Positions 21,001-33,220 of a stretch of DNA of 64,000 bases are shown here, piece after piece. The translations under genes were made by a program, and so were the position numbers. How positions within the stretch are numbered: position 1 is the stretch's first letter; each line of letters starts with the position of its first letter. The notes beneath the pieces are model-generated. The model was given only the letters and a program-made list of their open reading frames with translations. It did no database searches and had not been told where the DNA came from. Source of the stretch: Oxyruncus cristatus (Eukaryota; Chordata; Aves; Passeriformes; Cotingidae); contig VXAY01002045.1 of NCBI GenBank assembly GCA_013399855.1, positions 372,001-436,000 on the forward strand, in the 5' to 3' direction.

Positions 21001-24000
21001 GAGATTTTTCAGAGGTCATATTTATACACACATCATAAAATGCTGCAGTTTAGCAGAGAGCAGTACTCTAGAAATGTTTTTTGTCTCTGTCTATATAGGC
21101 ATCAAGGTTAAGAGTTGCCATGCAAGGTGGCTGTTTAAGAAGCATGACTATAAAAAACTCCTTGAGTCTATGGAGGACAATGTGTTTGGTGCACAAAAAT
21201 AAATACTCATGTAAAATTGATTGGGAAAAAATTAAAATAAGATAATTATAGTTATAAATCCACTGGAACAGTGGGATGTGAACAGCATGGTTTGATTAGA
21301 CGATTTGCAAGTTGATTAGTGATCCTTATCTTTTCCTCCAGCATTTAATTGCCCCTGTTGGTCTTACTTGGCCTGATGAGAGATCTCAAGGAAGAATTTA
21401 GCACCTAATCATGCGGGCAGGTGCTCGGAAAGAAACCGTATCACAGCAGTGGAAATCCAAACTCTTTTCAAAGCAATCTTTACAAGGGATTTTCACCGTG
21501 CCAGGGGAATTTGATACAGGATGACTTTATTCCCAAGTCTGTGTGGCATATGTCAAACAGTTTTCCCATCTTCTCAGTCCAGTAGCTGTGGCCTGTGGCT
21601 GACCTGCAGTCCACAAATCATTGCTTTCCATTCGAAAGGTCCAATTGCTTTTCATTGGAAGGTCCTGGGGGTTTACTCCTCATGCATAAACCTACTCCTG
21701 GAAACTAATTTTTTTTTTTTTTCTGTCGTAGTGCCCAGACCTTTCCTCTGGGTAGCTCCAGAATCTTTGCTGATGGCAGAGGAGGGTGATGTACTCCAGT
21801 TTTTCCTTCAAGCCAAACTGACCTTTCAGCACCCAGTGGTCCCTATTGCATGGTGATGAGGAAAGCTGGGAGCAGCCCCATTGTACATCCTCTTTCCCTT
21901 GGTTTTCTTAGGAAAATCAATAGACTAAGACAAAGAGGATACAAAATAAACTGAGCCCATCTGTGCTGTGTGTCCAGCCCATCTCCTTGGACTTCCAGCT
22001 GAGTCCAGCTCCTTCATCTTTGCAATGCAACCATCAATAGGGGTCACCAACTGCAAAAAAATACGACCCCACACATGGGTGATGTAACTCCAAGTGTTTG
22101 CAGAGCGTTCAGCAGCTATTTGTGGCATGAATCAGTGCAATCACACTTACCCAGCATTACTGTAGGAAGGCCTCCGCCCACAGCAGCACTTTGCTGGGGC
22201 TGAGCTCACCACCCCCGCTGGTTTCAAAAGGCAGACAGCAAAGTGTTTCAAAGACAGGGTTGAGACACTCGGTCCTTTCAAAAATACTTGAAACTTTTAG
22301 GTGTCTGGCTTACTTGCCTCCCATGACCTGCTTCAAGAAAAAGTTAACAGCACCATACAGGCTGAAATACTGCATAACATGGGGCTTTCATGACAAATAT
22401 TTCTCAGGAAGGTTCATCTAATCGAATTTCAGACATTCAAACTTTGTTGTCTAAGTTTAAGGTAAGTTCCACATAGAGGTCATTCATCTCATCTTAAAAT
22501 AGGAAGTTGTGGTTTCTTATTTCTTTTCACTGATTATAAAGGAAACCTGAGGTGTAAAACACCAAGTTTGCATTTTTCTTCACCATAGTGAAGAAAGGCT
22601 GGCTTAAAGGCACCAGCGGTCAGCTAATCCACTGAGTTCTCTTGCCCACCAACAGATGAATTCCAAGCTCATAGAAAAACCACAAAAAAATGTTTAGTAC
22701 ATGGCTCTGCCCTTAAAAGTCCATCATTTGCTTATTGCTGTAATCCTGAAAGCCCTTCAGATTTTTCTGAACTGTATTCTCATTCTGTCTTTTTCAGTGA
22801 CAAATGTCAGTGTTGGCATGCTTTTTTGTCGCATTTTTTAATAGACTGTTGATTCCAAGCCCAGTTTTTTAGTAGCTCCCTAAATAGTTGTCTTCTACCC
22901 CAATAGTTTATTTAGCTACTATTTCCATATTAGCCAGTTCTTCATGTGCCCTGGATATGTTCCTCATGTAGTTGTTTCTAAAGTGACATTGTATGAAATA
23001 CTTTACTTAAAATAAGATGAGAAAAAAGTTGGGGATTTTCCCTACTAAGAATCAATTAAACTTATCAGAGAAAGAGAGGTTAGTAACTTACCTGGGATTA
23101 AGCTGTGCTAAACTATACTTTCTTTTGTCTACCTCTGCTGACTATTGAAATCAAACTAACAGTTGGTGTTCAGCTAGATCAAAATTTTCATGCTTTCTAT
23201 AATACAGAAGATACTTTTGCTCTCCTCCCAGCATCCATTCCTGAGATAACATATAAATTTACTAGTTTTGGCAGGTTCCTGTGTAGGTTCTTTCAGGGTT
23301 TTGGACTGAGATGGGACTGCTATCTTTGGCCAAAAATATTAAGCCCTTAGACATTTTTCCACTCCAGATGCTTTCTTGTTCCCATGAGTCCCACCATCTT
23401 TGCCCCACATGCCCCACTGTGCTTACTAAAAACCGAATGAAAGTTTTATATTTTTATTTTAGCCAATGCTTAGGTTATCTTTATCCCCCACCCCGAATCT
23501 TTACTGCATAGCTGTCTCAAATTCCTCTTTTTGCTCTCTCTTTGTTTATATGACTAAAGAACATTTTACAACGTGTTTTTAATTTCCTTTGCAAGGTGTA
23601 ACACAGCCCAGCTTTTGACAGATCTCACTTTCTCCCCGGACTTTCTGACCTCCAAGATGCAATTTTCCATGTTAGTCAGCCCATTTTTTTCCATTTCTTG
23701 CAGACTCTTTGCCTACTGCTCGTATCCTTTTCAAGTTGGATTGTCACCAGTTGGGTCTGGAGTTCTTCTCTGTGAGTTTTCTCTTCCCGAAATGCAGACT
23801 CAATTATGTATCTTTGACTTCAGGAATCTCCTTTGCAGCCAATTCTTCAAGTTCATCAGTTTAGTTCAGTTGAATTCACTCCCCTGAGATTAAAAAAAGC
23901 CAAACATGAGAACCCAGAAAAGCAGGAGGTTTTTTTATTTTTTTTCATTCAGTTTAATCAGAAAGCTCTATCATCTGTTTGATCAGGGCTATTTTCTACA

Positions 24001-27000
24001 GCCTCCTCTTCTATAACATCCCTGTTATGTCTGAATTAGCACTACCTGCTGAAGGCTTAATCTTAAAAACAGTCTGTCAGCAGTCCAGATGTAAGAACAT
24101 CAGAGCTCCATCATCACTTGTAGCCTCCATTTTTTTATTTTTATTGATATAATTCTGCTCTGATCTATCTCTAGAAGCAGGTTTCCCGCAGGTTCAGTTG
24201 ACTAATACTATTCCACTGTCCCACAGCCACGATCAAATTTTATCTAGAGGGTCTTTAGTGGATCTGTGCTACTGCTGTAATAATGTAGTTTTACAGTGCT
24301 TTTCAAGAAGGTAATGGACCTTGATTAATTTTATTGTATCATGCTTTTCCTTCTCTACACACTACCACATCACCAGTGTACTGTTTTCCTGTCACCACTG
24401 CCTCCCTTCCCATCTGTCCTGAGTTTTGCCTTCCTCACAACCCTGTACACCAGCCAGAAGGAACATCCCACCGTGTTGCAAATGCCTGGTTGCAGGTCCT
24501 GTACCAGAATATTTGCCTCCTGCGTCTCACTGCATGGGCTCATTACTCTGTGTCCAAGAAATCACTTCTTCCACCCCGACCTCTCTCAATTTTCTTGCAA
24601 GTGGAGTTGTTCCACTGCCTTTTGCTTACCTGGCCACCCAACTTGTGAATATAACTTTGTGTTTTCTCCTTGCTTTGCAGATTTCTATCTTGACTATGTT
24701 GGTTTTTTCCTTCTTCCTCACTTATTCCATTTCACGTTTCCTACCTATTAACCTGGGTGAGATAACTTGAGTCTGTTCCAGACGTAATCCTGGCACTTTG
24801 ATACTCCATGTACAAAGGCAGTTCAGCCACTGAAGACAATTTTCCTCCTGTGAAAGCTTTCCAGTAATTGAATGTGCCAAAACCATCCTTTCCAGCTCTG
24901 TCCTTGAGCTATTTGTTGGTTTTATAAGCTTGACAAGCTTTCACCTTTACTTGCTAGGAGCTCTGAGACTTAAACTGCAGGTTACTTAAGCCTTCAGCTC
25001 TTTGGCCAACAGAAGTCACTTTACAAAAGATATCACTGGATGGTTTTTCCCCCCAATCTACTCTTGTGTCATAAAGAGATCTAAAAATGTGTGTATGTGT
25101 AATTTTAAACAGAACAACAAATAAAAACAAGATTCAAAAGAAAGGTGCAAATTAAAACCAATCTCTGCCATTCTTAAAAATATATTTTTCTGTTTTGCTG
25201 GAGCTTTGCACAGCAATCCTATGGAACTGCTTTGTATTACTGATAACTTGCCATCTTACATGCTACATCAAAGGAGTTGTTCCCTTGTACAGTTGTTAAT
25301 GTGACACATACTCTTAAAATGTTAAAGGGATGAAACTTGTACTTTAAATGTCTGCCTAAAATTGCATGTGCTTCATTGAATATATATTTGGAAAGGAGAA
25401 GGTTGCTCTAAATGAGAATATATTGACAAATATTTAAGATAGAATCAATACAGTCTTTCTAAGTTTCATATTAAGCCATAAAAAATATTAAATGAACAGT
25501 CTGTAGTACAGTTTCTTACACAGGCTTTCCAAGAGTCAGCACTTAATGCCTTCTTTGATACACGTACATTAATTTAATATGTATGCTTTGCCCAAGAACA
25601 TGAATAAGTCATTCCTTTTAATGTTTTCATTTGCATGTTTAATTTAAGTATGGGAATCAGTGGAAACGCACTTAAATGCTTATGCTAGTTTATTCACTTT
25701 GTTTTGAAAATTATGGTGTGCAGCATGGGCGAGAAAGAAGCAATCTAAGTAGAAGCAGAGTTGATGGGAAAGTAGGTTGTAATTTACTCACATGTTGTCT
25801 GTGTAGTGGACATGCGGTCAAATCTGCAAGGAAATCAGTATTTTCTATTGCATTAGAATGGGATTAAAAAACAATGTCAACATGACCGGAACCAGTTTCT
25901 ATGAAAACATAAGTTAATTGACTAAATTTCCTAAGTTGTATCTTTCCTGGCCTAGACCTGATAGAAGGACTATCCTGCCTTCTTCCACTCGGCTTCAGAG
26001 AAATGGCACCATTAGTGGAGGCAGAGCTGAGGCTTCCATGAACATCTGTGAGCATTTTGACTTTCAATTTTAAGATCCTGATTACTTTTCCGTAATTCTC
26101 TGGAAGCACCTACTCCGCAGGAACTTCAGGATTTCTTTAAAAACTAAAGAAGCCACAGAATTTTTATAGGAATTTCTGTAGGACATTTCTGGAATTGGTA
26201 TTTTTGAACAAGCCTGTCATAACAGGAGTCAATTAGGAGAAGGATATTAATCCTGATTAAGTTATAAAACATGATCAGAAACTATAAAGAAGACCTATCT
26301 CTATTTATGATATCAAGGAAGGTTTGTAGATAGGCAGATGATGGGAAAAGGATGGGAGAGGGTGCTATTACTCCTGTGACAGCACCCCAGGGATGTTTTA
26401 ATGCATTTCTCCGGAAGAGTTTCACAGAGCTCTTACAAGAAATGTGGTGCTGCTCTGTGCAGGTGCTCATCTCTCACACAAAAGTCTCTTAGCAAGGATG
26501 TGGTCTGCCAAAGGGAGGATTTATGGGCCCAGCAAAGCACCTTGTGGTTCTGCCTTTTAGAGGGGCAGAGCTGGGGCTCACAGCATCCCTCTAAAAAAAG
26601 AGAGATCCCCCCCACTGCCCCACTCCTTTTCAGTAGAAGCTGTGATTGACACGGATGCCCCATGATGTCCCACCCATCCTTTGCCCTTGTGGGAGCTACA
26701 GCTCATCGTGCAGACCCCAGCCTTCAATTCTTCCTCCTTCCTCTGTAGCCTGAGACATCTTTGGTTTTGATCATTTCCTTCTCCTGCTCCTCACCCAGAG
26801 GACCTGGGCTTGCACTTCATTTCATACCACCCCTCACCCTCCTTCCTGCCCCTTTCTTCCTACAAGGGATCGTGCTCCTCCTGAGCACTCCCTGCCCAGC
26901 TCCTCTGCCTCTCCTGTCCCCCTACCCAGCACATGCCCCTAAACTCTTCTGTCCAAAATCAGGTCTTTAGCAGCTACCATCACCCTCGGTTTGCAGGAAG

Positions 27001-29618
27001 TCAACTTCTTGCCCCAGAATAAAATCATCAGCAAACTCTTGTGTTTGGATTTTCAGTGGATTTCTCTCTTGTGGACCCTGCATGGGGGATGCAGGATTCA
27101 GCCTGAAAATCCTTGCTGGATGCAAGAAGGATCCCTCAAAATCTGGCTGCTTTTCTTGTTGCTTTTAACTACTTTGCAAACAAATGCACCCAGAGATCTG
27201 ACATACCCAGACCAGCATCTCAGCAAGCCTTTTCTACAGCAGCCAGAGAAACCACCACGTGTACCATGGGGTAACTTCTTGCCTGAGCCAAAGAGGTGAT
27301 GGACAACAGGGGAGGGACAAAGTAAGGGAAGACTATAAGGTCTCACAATACTCAGTTTTAGGTTATGCCCTTTCAGAAGGTTTCACACATTTGTTGTACA
27401 CCTGTTTGGCAGTTAACATGGTCTCACACTTTGTAGACACCTCTGAAGAGTGAATGTTGAACAAAGATACACAGGAGCTACACATAAAAAGGCTTTCTTT
27501 GGATTTTCTGTCTGTCTTGTTTAATCAAGGAGTTCAGTGGTGTAGAACTAGTTACGTATCACCAAATTTGTAGGTCTTCAGGTGTCTTTAAGTGTCTTCT
27601 CTTTTTGTTGTAACAAAACAGTCCAAAAGTCTTGTATTTTTCCTGATACATTTAAGAGCATAGCACGATTTTCTCATGAATTTGGAAAAATTAATAAAGG
27701 CTTGGTTTTTTGTTCTTCTGGACCTACGATCCCAATTTTTGAAAAGCAAGGGATTATTTTCTGCATGACATCGAACTTTCTTCTCTTTCAGAAGTGAATG
27801 CACCTGCCATTACACTAGTTAATTTTCTGACAAGACAATTGCAGAATCCCAGCTTACCTACTTTCTTCTACTTATTAAATTACACTGCAGAAGACCTCAG
27901 GCTCAGTCTTCCTTTTTTCCCCATAAATAAACATACAAAACCAAAGAAACAATATCAACAAGATTTTTATTGGAGACCAAACAGTAAAATAACAAGTAAC
28001 AGACCATATTTTCCTGATGTTTTTTCCACAAAGTGAAAAATGCCTGGAACACAATTCAATCTAAAGTGAGAAGCTGGAGTTCATGTTTTACAGTGTGGTA
28101 AGACATCATTATAAATTTAACAATGTGTCACCGATATGAGGGACTAAATGAGCACCACATACAGACAAGTATCAGTTGAAGACGAACTACTTTCACACAT
28201 GGCAGAACTGCTCTGCCCCTCCTAGGGTTCTGGCTGTCTGCAACCCAGCTGCAGGGCACCCCAAAAGGCTGAGAAATTATGTGGACTGGCTCCATATCCC
28301 CTGTGGAAGGACTCCTCTGCCTCTTGGACCTGCAAATCTCCACAAGTCTGTATGTGCTTCAGCAGCTACACAACACTAAAACTAAATATCAAGTGTTTCA
28401 TACTCCACCTCAGGACTTGGTTACTGCTCAAAACTCCACTCATGTGTTATACAGTGAGAAATTTGTCATTGGTGAGCAGGGACTGGGCTCTTGTCACTTG
28501 CCTGTTAATGCACCCAGGTATCTACAGTCCCTCCTGAACTAGTTTACCTTCTGGCAATATGGAAAGAGCTATTTCTCACCCTCAATTCTACATGCTCTGA
28601 CATGCAAAAGCCAACCGAAGCACTGGCACTTACAAGCTGGGGTGGGATGCATTTCGGGTTTCTAACCAGCTAAAATTGCGAAAGGAAATTCCTGCCCTGC
28701 TTAGATGGTGTTTAAGATGGGGCGAATGCTCCCTCTGGAGGCGCTCATCCCTGCAGCGTGCACAGAGGCAACGCGGGGCACGCACGCTCTGCTGCAGGCA
28801 GAAGTCAACAGAAATTCCCAGAAATTCTCTAAGCAGGGATGAGGATCGGGAGGAGGGGAAAGGCTGGGGTTCCTAAACCAGCTGGCCAATTCTGGTCACA
28901 AAGCAGTTCAATGGCTGAGACCTCAAAGGTATACAAGTCCCTCTGGCAAGCCCCTGCTTGTACTCCTTTGGTATGGAAGACTCACCGGAGACATTGAGGA
29001 TGGTCACGATACGGGGGTACAGAGACTGGAGACTCAAAGCTGCGTGAAGTGGGGTTTCCCCTGAGTTGTTGCTCCACGAACACCTTTCAAAGACGATACC
29101 AACCTGTGTGTGCTGCAGCCAGGTTGAGCTCAGGTGCTGTGCCCAGTGTATCCTGCCATCCACAGAGCAGGCTTTGTGCTGGATATAGCGAATTGCAGCA
29201 TATCCTTCCTGATTTTGGCATGAATTAGCTCATCCTGCTACAGGTGCACAGAAACATGCAGTCCCAGGTGTAGGGAAAATCAGCCCTGTTGATTTTTGCA
29301 CTACTGATAGGGAAAAGCTTGGAGGAAAACTGAAGCTAAATTTGGCTCAGTGTTAATACGGGACAGAAGGATCATAAGCTCATTGGGCATGTCTGTGTCT
29401 GTACTTGTGCGGCCAGACACTTCATAACCAAGAAAGGATATGTCATGCTGAGCAGATTTGAAAGAGAAACTTATCCTAGTAAACCCAGCATTTAAAGATG
29501 GAGAGAAACAAGTAAGATGAAAGTGGTTTTCTACCCGCTACAGCTCTGTTGTGGTGTACAAAATTAGCCTAAAGCACTTTCCAAAGTAATTTCCAACACT
29601 CCTGAACACTTGCAAATC

Positions 29619-29660
29619 ATTTGTTTTGTTTGGTTTTGGGTTGTTTGTTTTTTTTTTTAA
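29619..29660. repeat. (TTTG)n-like simple repeat and T-run
   Basis: Imperfect TTTG/TTTTGG units followed by a run of T. This is low-complexity sequence. Confidence 0.85.
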
Positions 29661-30305
29661 TTTAGAGGAAGAAAATACATCCTTTCTTCTGGATTTTCTG
29701 ACATACAAGAGCAAGAGCTGTAATGCATCTTTCTGCTTAATGGTGCATGATGTTGTGGATTATAGGTCTCCCTCTTCCTAAATGCTGCCTGTTCTTTCAC
29801 TGGCGGGTGATGGAGACCAACTAGCCCATGCAGTGTCACTGTTTAGGTTACCCAGAGATGTTGTGGCAGCACCAAGTGCAACAGGAAGCAAAATCATGGC
29901 TATTTCTAATGTAAATTCTCTGCCTATAGAGAAAAAAGATAAAACTTGTGTAAAACTGCCTTAGGTTGCTGTAAGTCGCTGTGGTGGTTGGGATTACACA
30001 GGAAAGACAGTGCATTATTTTTGGGTACTCTTTTATCACAGGTCTGTCTGTTTTCTGGACTGGCCTTCCCTTACCCATGCTCTTTTTTAGTTGTGTGTGT
30101 AGCCATCAGCCGTCAGTTTGTCACCCACAGTGCCTCAATAGTGCTCTGTCTGACAGAGACAGCAGGATAGAACTCATAATTAAACCTGGAAACCATTGCA
30201 TCTGTAAAAAGATTCTTTATAAGTATTCTAGTAACCATGTTGGTCCTCTTCATCCATCATCAGCAGAGTATTTGATAATTTATGTTACATATGTATGTAT
30301 TTCTG

Positions 30306-30345
30306 TTTATTATTATATTATTATTAATATTATTATTATATTTAT
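30306..30345. repeat. (TTA)n microsatellite
   Basis: Imperfect TTA/TAT trinucleotide run of about 40 bp. It is fully AT and noncoding. Confidence 0.92.
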
Positions 30346-32050
30346 GTTATATAGTTCTATATTTGCTCCTTTGGGGGAATTGAAACCATCTGTGTTAAAG
30401 ATGCATCAAAGCAGAGCTGTGCCAGGAGGAAACAGCAACCTCAAAGTCTCTGCAGACTGATCCAAAGAAGTCAGAGCACCTCCAGCACACGGCTCATCCC
30501 CTCACACAACGTCTCTGCCCCCCACCACACAAAGCAGCCTCAGAGAGTCACTGATCAAGGGATCAGTGTGAGGTCCCTGGGTCAGAGCCCTTTTGAAGCT
30601 GAAAACTCTGGGCCTTGTTCTCACATCTGGCCAATTCACGTTTGTCCCAGAAGTAGAAGGGAAATGCAATGGTCACCTTTGGGACAGGAGATTTGGGCAG
30701 ACAGATGCTAAGGCTGGTTTTAGCCTGGGCCTTATTACTGACATGGAGATGTCTGTGTGTTCAGCTCTGGTTTTCATGCAGACCAGCCTGTGCCAGGCTG
30801 CCCCAGGGCTGCTCCACACCAGTAATAGCCCCTGTACTTGTGGGTCACACCATCCACTCTTAGTTTTTTGCTATTCCCAGCATAAGGATATTTGTCAGGA
30901 GATAAGATGGTCTTTTTATAGTCAGACCTGGAGTTTCCATGGTGAAATTAGCCAACAGGAGTTTCCTCTGCAAAGCAGAGCATATCCTTTACTGGCAAAA
31001 ACATGTTACTCCCTTGGTTGTGAGGAAGTGTCATTGTCCAAAATCTATTCTGGTGTTTAAGGGCTCTGTATCCTCAAAGAAATATTTTTAACCTGAAAGG
31101 AATATTTATACTGTCCAGTGAGAGTGGTTCACCAAGTTATTCTTAGTTCTGCTTCTGTGTCTGCTTTATCAGTGCATCATTTTTTTCCCATTGATCTTTT
31201 TTTTATAAACATTTAATAGAAAATGAAAGCAAAGGTAATAGATTAAAGTAATTCCGGGAATTAATCCACTGACAGGGACAAAGTAACACCAGGGATTAAT
31301 TTGATTTCCCTCAGTCGATGTGTATCCTAACCAACAGGAGTGATTTTGATACAGTATTTTCTAAAAATTTTTTAAGCCTTTGAAGATGCCCAGAGCCAGC
31401 ATGTGGGCTGGATCAGCTCTTAGTACCAGGCATGAAGCAGAAAACCACCTATTATCCTTCTGATATTCAGTGTGCTGGGCTAGAAAATGAAAAATCATTT
31501 TATTTTAAACTAGGCACCTTGAAGCAGGAATTAATAAAGAGCTGATTATGAAACCACATGTAAAAGCTCTGGTGTTGGCACAGAGTTCTCTCCATGGGCT
31601 AACCCTGACCTCACCCATGGTGAATGAGAACGAGGTCCATTAAAACCCACAGGATTACAATACTACAAGCCTGGTGTGTGACCATAGTCACAACCAAAAG
31701 GCAGCAGAGGATTATACATGTAATAAGTTAAAAAAAAAATTGGGGTTTTTTTCCCCTTAGGCCTGGTTATCTTAATAAATTGGCATTTTGCTGATGCTGA
31801 GTATCTAAGGCCATGGGTTTTTTCCCTGCCTGCTGAAGTCAGCATGACTGAAATGCCCATGTTTCAGTGTTTTGCAGAATGAGGTCTTTACAGTGCTTAT
31901 CTGCTCCAGCATCCTTGTCTTTCTTTCCTTGATGCTCCCCCGAGGGAGTGAAGTGACTGTGATGGATGTGTTTTACATTGCTAACAGTCAGTTAGAGCTA
32001 CCTGCTACCCCCTGATGAAATGGCTCTGATTCTGCTGCAGAATAATGAGA

Positions 32051-32073
32051 ATTAATGACTCATTCACTAATTA
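32051..32073. promoter_or_regulatory. AP-1 site flanked by homeodomain-type motifs
   Basis: ATTAAT (32051-32056) overlaps TGACTCA (32056-32062), a perfect AP-1 consensus, followed by TAATTA (32068-32073), a homeodomain core, within 23 bp. This is a motif observation; enhancer activity is a guess. Confidence 0.3.
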
Positions 32074-33029
32074 CGCTTTTGTCGTATGCTTCTGTGCTTA
32101 TTTTCTGCAGGAGCTGAGCACCCTTGACTTACTGATGGCAAGGCATGAAGCACCCTTGAAAATCAGAGTACTGGATGAGGTATAAGCAGGGCTTGAAAAC
32201 ATGCTGGAGCTGTGGCATGTTGATCTCATCTGCATTGCTGAGGTCACCAGGGCAGATCTGCCTTCTACAAAGGGAGGGCTGCTTCAGGCAGTTCAGAGGT
32301 GCTCTTCTAAATTCATCCGTGGTTGTGACAAGTGTCAGTGCAAAGCAGTTCTTCAACATAAATGTGAAGAGAAAGTTTAGATGAAACCATTCATATTGAA
32401 AATGCCAAGCATTCTGTTCAAAGCATATGGATAATAAATCTTATATCTTGTTCTTCTAAAATAATCAATTCACCAAAACAAAAATGCATGTGCTAGAGAT
32501 TATGATCTTGAATTTGTATATTTACATGAGTCAAAAAAGTTTGGGGTAAAAAGCAGTAAACCTCAACTTTTCATCAAACACAACAGATAAATATCTGTAG
32601 AGGCATGGAGATGTTTCCAGAGAGAGAGGCACTGCAAAACTTCCCCTTGGCAAGCTTTGAAAACAGGCTTCAGCCTTATCTAGTACTCTAAACCCACACA
32701 CCAAATCCACACCAGGATGCTGGGTTTCAGGTTTGATTTGAACTCTGAGGCTTAATGTCCTGGTTCCCATGTGCAATATTAATGATGGTATTGAGCAGTG
32801 GGGTGCTTCATAGTAGCTTTAAGGTCTTGTTTGTGACTTTAGGGTCACGTTGCTCCCAGAAGACAAAACCATCATTATGGCAGGTTGTTATAAATAAATG
32901 CCATATAAAAACCTTAACAATGTTATGCATTTGACTTTTTTTTTTGTTAGTTTTACATATATTTGAGAGTCTGTGGCATGTAAGGGCATGAAGAGGAGAG
33001 GCATGGGGTCAGAGTGTGCCAGCAGCAGC

Positions 33030-33220
33030 ACTCCCAGCCCTCCTCTGCCCCTCACTTTCTGTGGCCCACAGTAACTCATTTAACATCTCTGTTTCAGCTT
33101 CTTCAGAATAATTATGCTTAACCCACAGGGGTGTTGAAACAGATTAATTAACTCAGGTTTGTAGAGACCTTTGAAGATGTCAAGCACTGTAAGTGCTGCT
33201 TGTTATAGATGTATATTATT
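33030..33220 (+). mobile_element. Probable ancient MIR-type (CORE) SINE
   Basis: Several landmarks occur in the order and spacing of MIR-family SINEs: AACTCATTTAACATCTCTGT, TTTCAGCTTCTTCAGAATAA, CACAGGGGTGTTGAAACAGA, then ATTAATTAA, and a 3' part GTAGAGACCTTTGAAGATGT…AAGCACTGTAAGTGCT…ATTATT. The match is diverged, as expected for an element older than the bird lineage. The boundaries are estimates and the subfamily cannot be named. Confidence 0.6.

Larger units (their letters stand above)
16403..33029. other. Long noncoding intergenic stretch
   Basis: About 16.6 kb with no gene I can support. The longest open frame is 184 codons (16622-17176, plus) and has no recognisable domain. AT-rich blocks with clustered homeodomain-like sites occur at about 18,160-18,780, 20,000-20,700, 21,200-21,420, 25,080-25,700 and 31,080-32,110. 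A pyrimidine-rich tract lies at about 26,760-26,960, a (TTA)n patch at 30,306-30,345, a (TTTG)n-like patch at about 29,619-29,660 and a perfect 9-bp hairpin at 18,068-18,089. Confidence 0.65.

Noticed and set aside
21708..21722. T-run as a possible retrogene poly(A) tail on the minus strand
   Set aside because: No processed coding sequence is adjacent on the minus strand, and no target-site duplication is visible.
29981..31060. Two neighbouring plus-strand open frames (159 and 155 codons)
   Set aside because: The first runs through a (TTA)n repeat. Neither shows a domain, and there is no splice link or promoter evidence.
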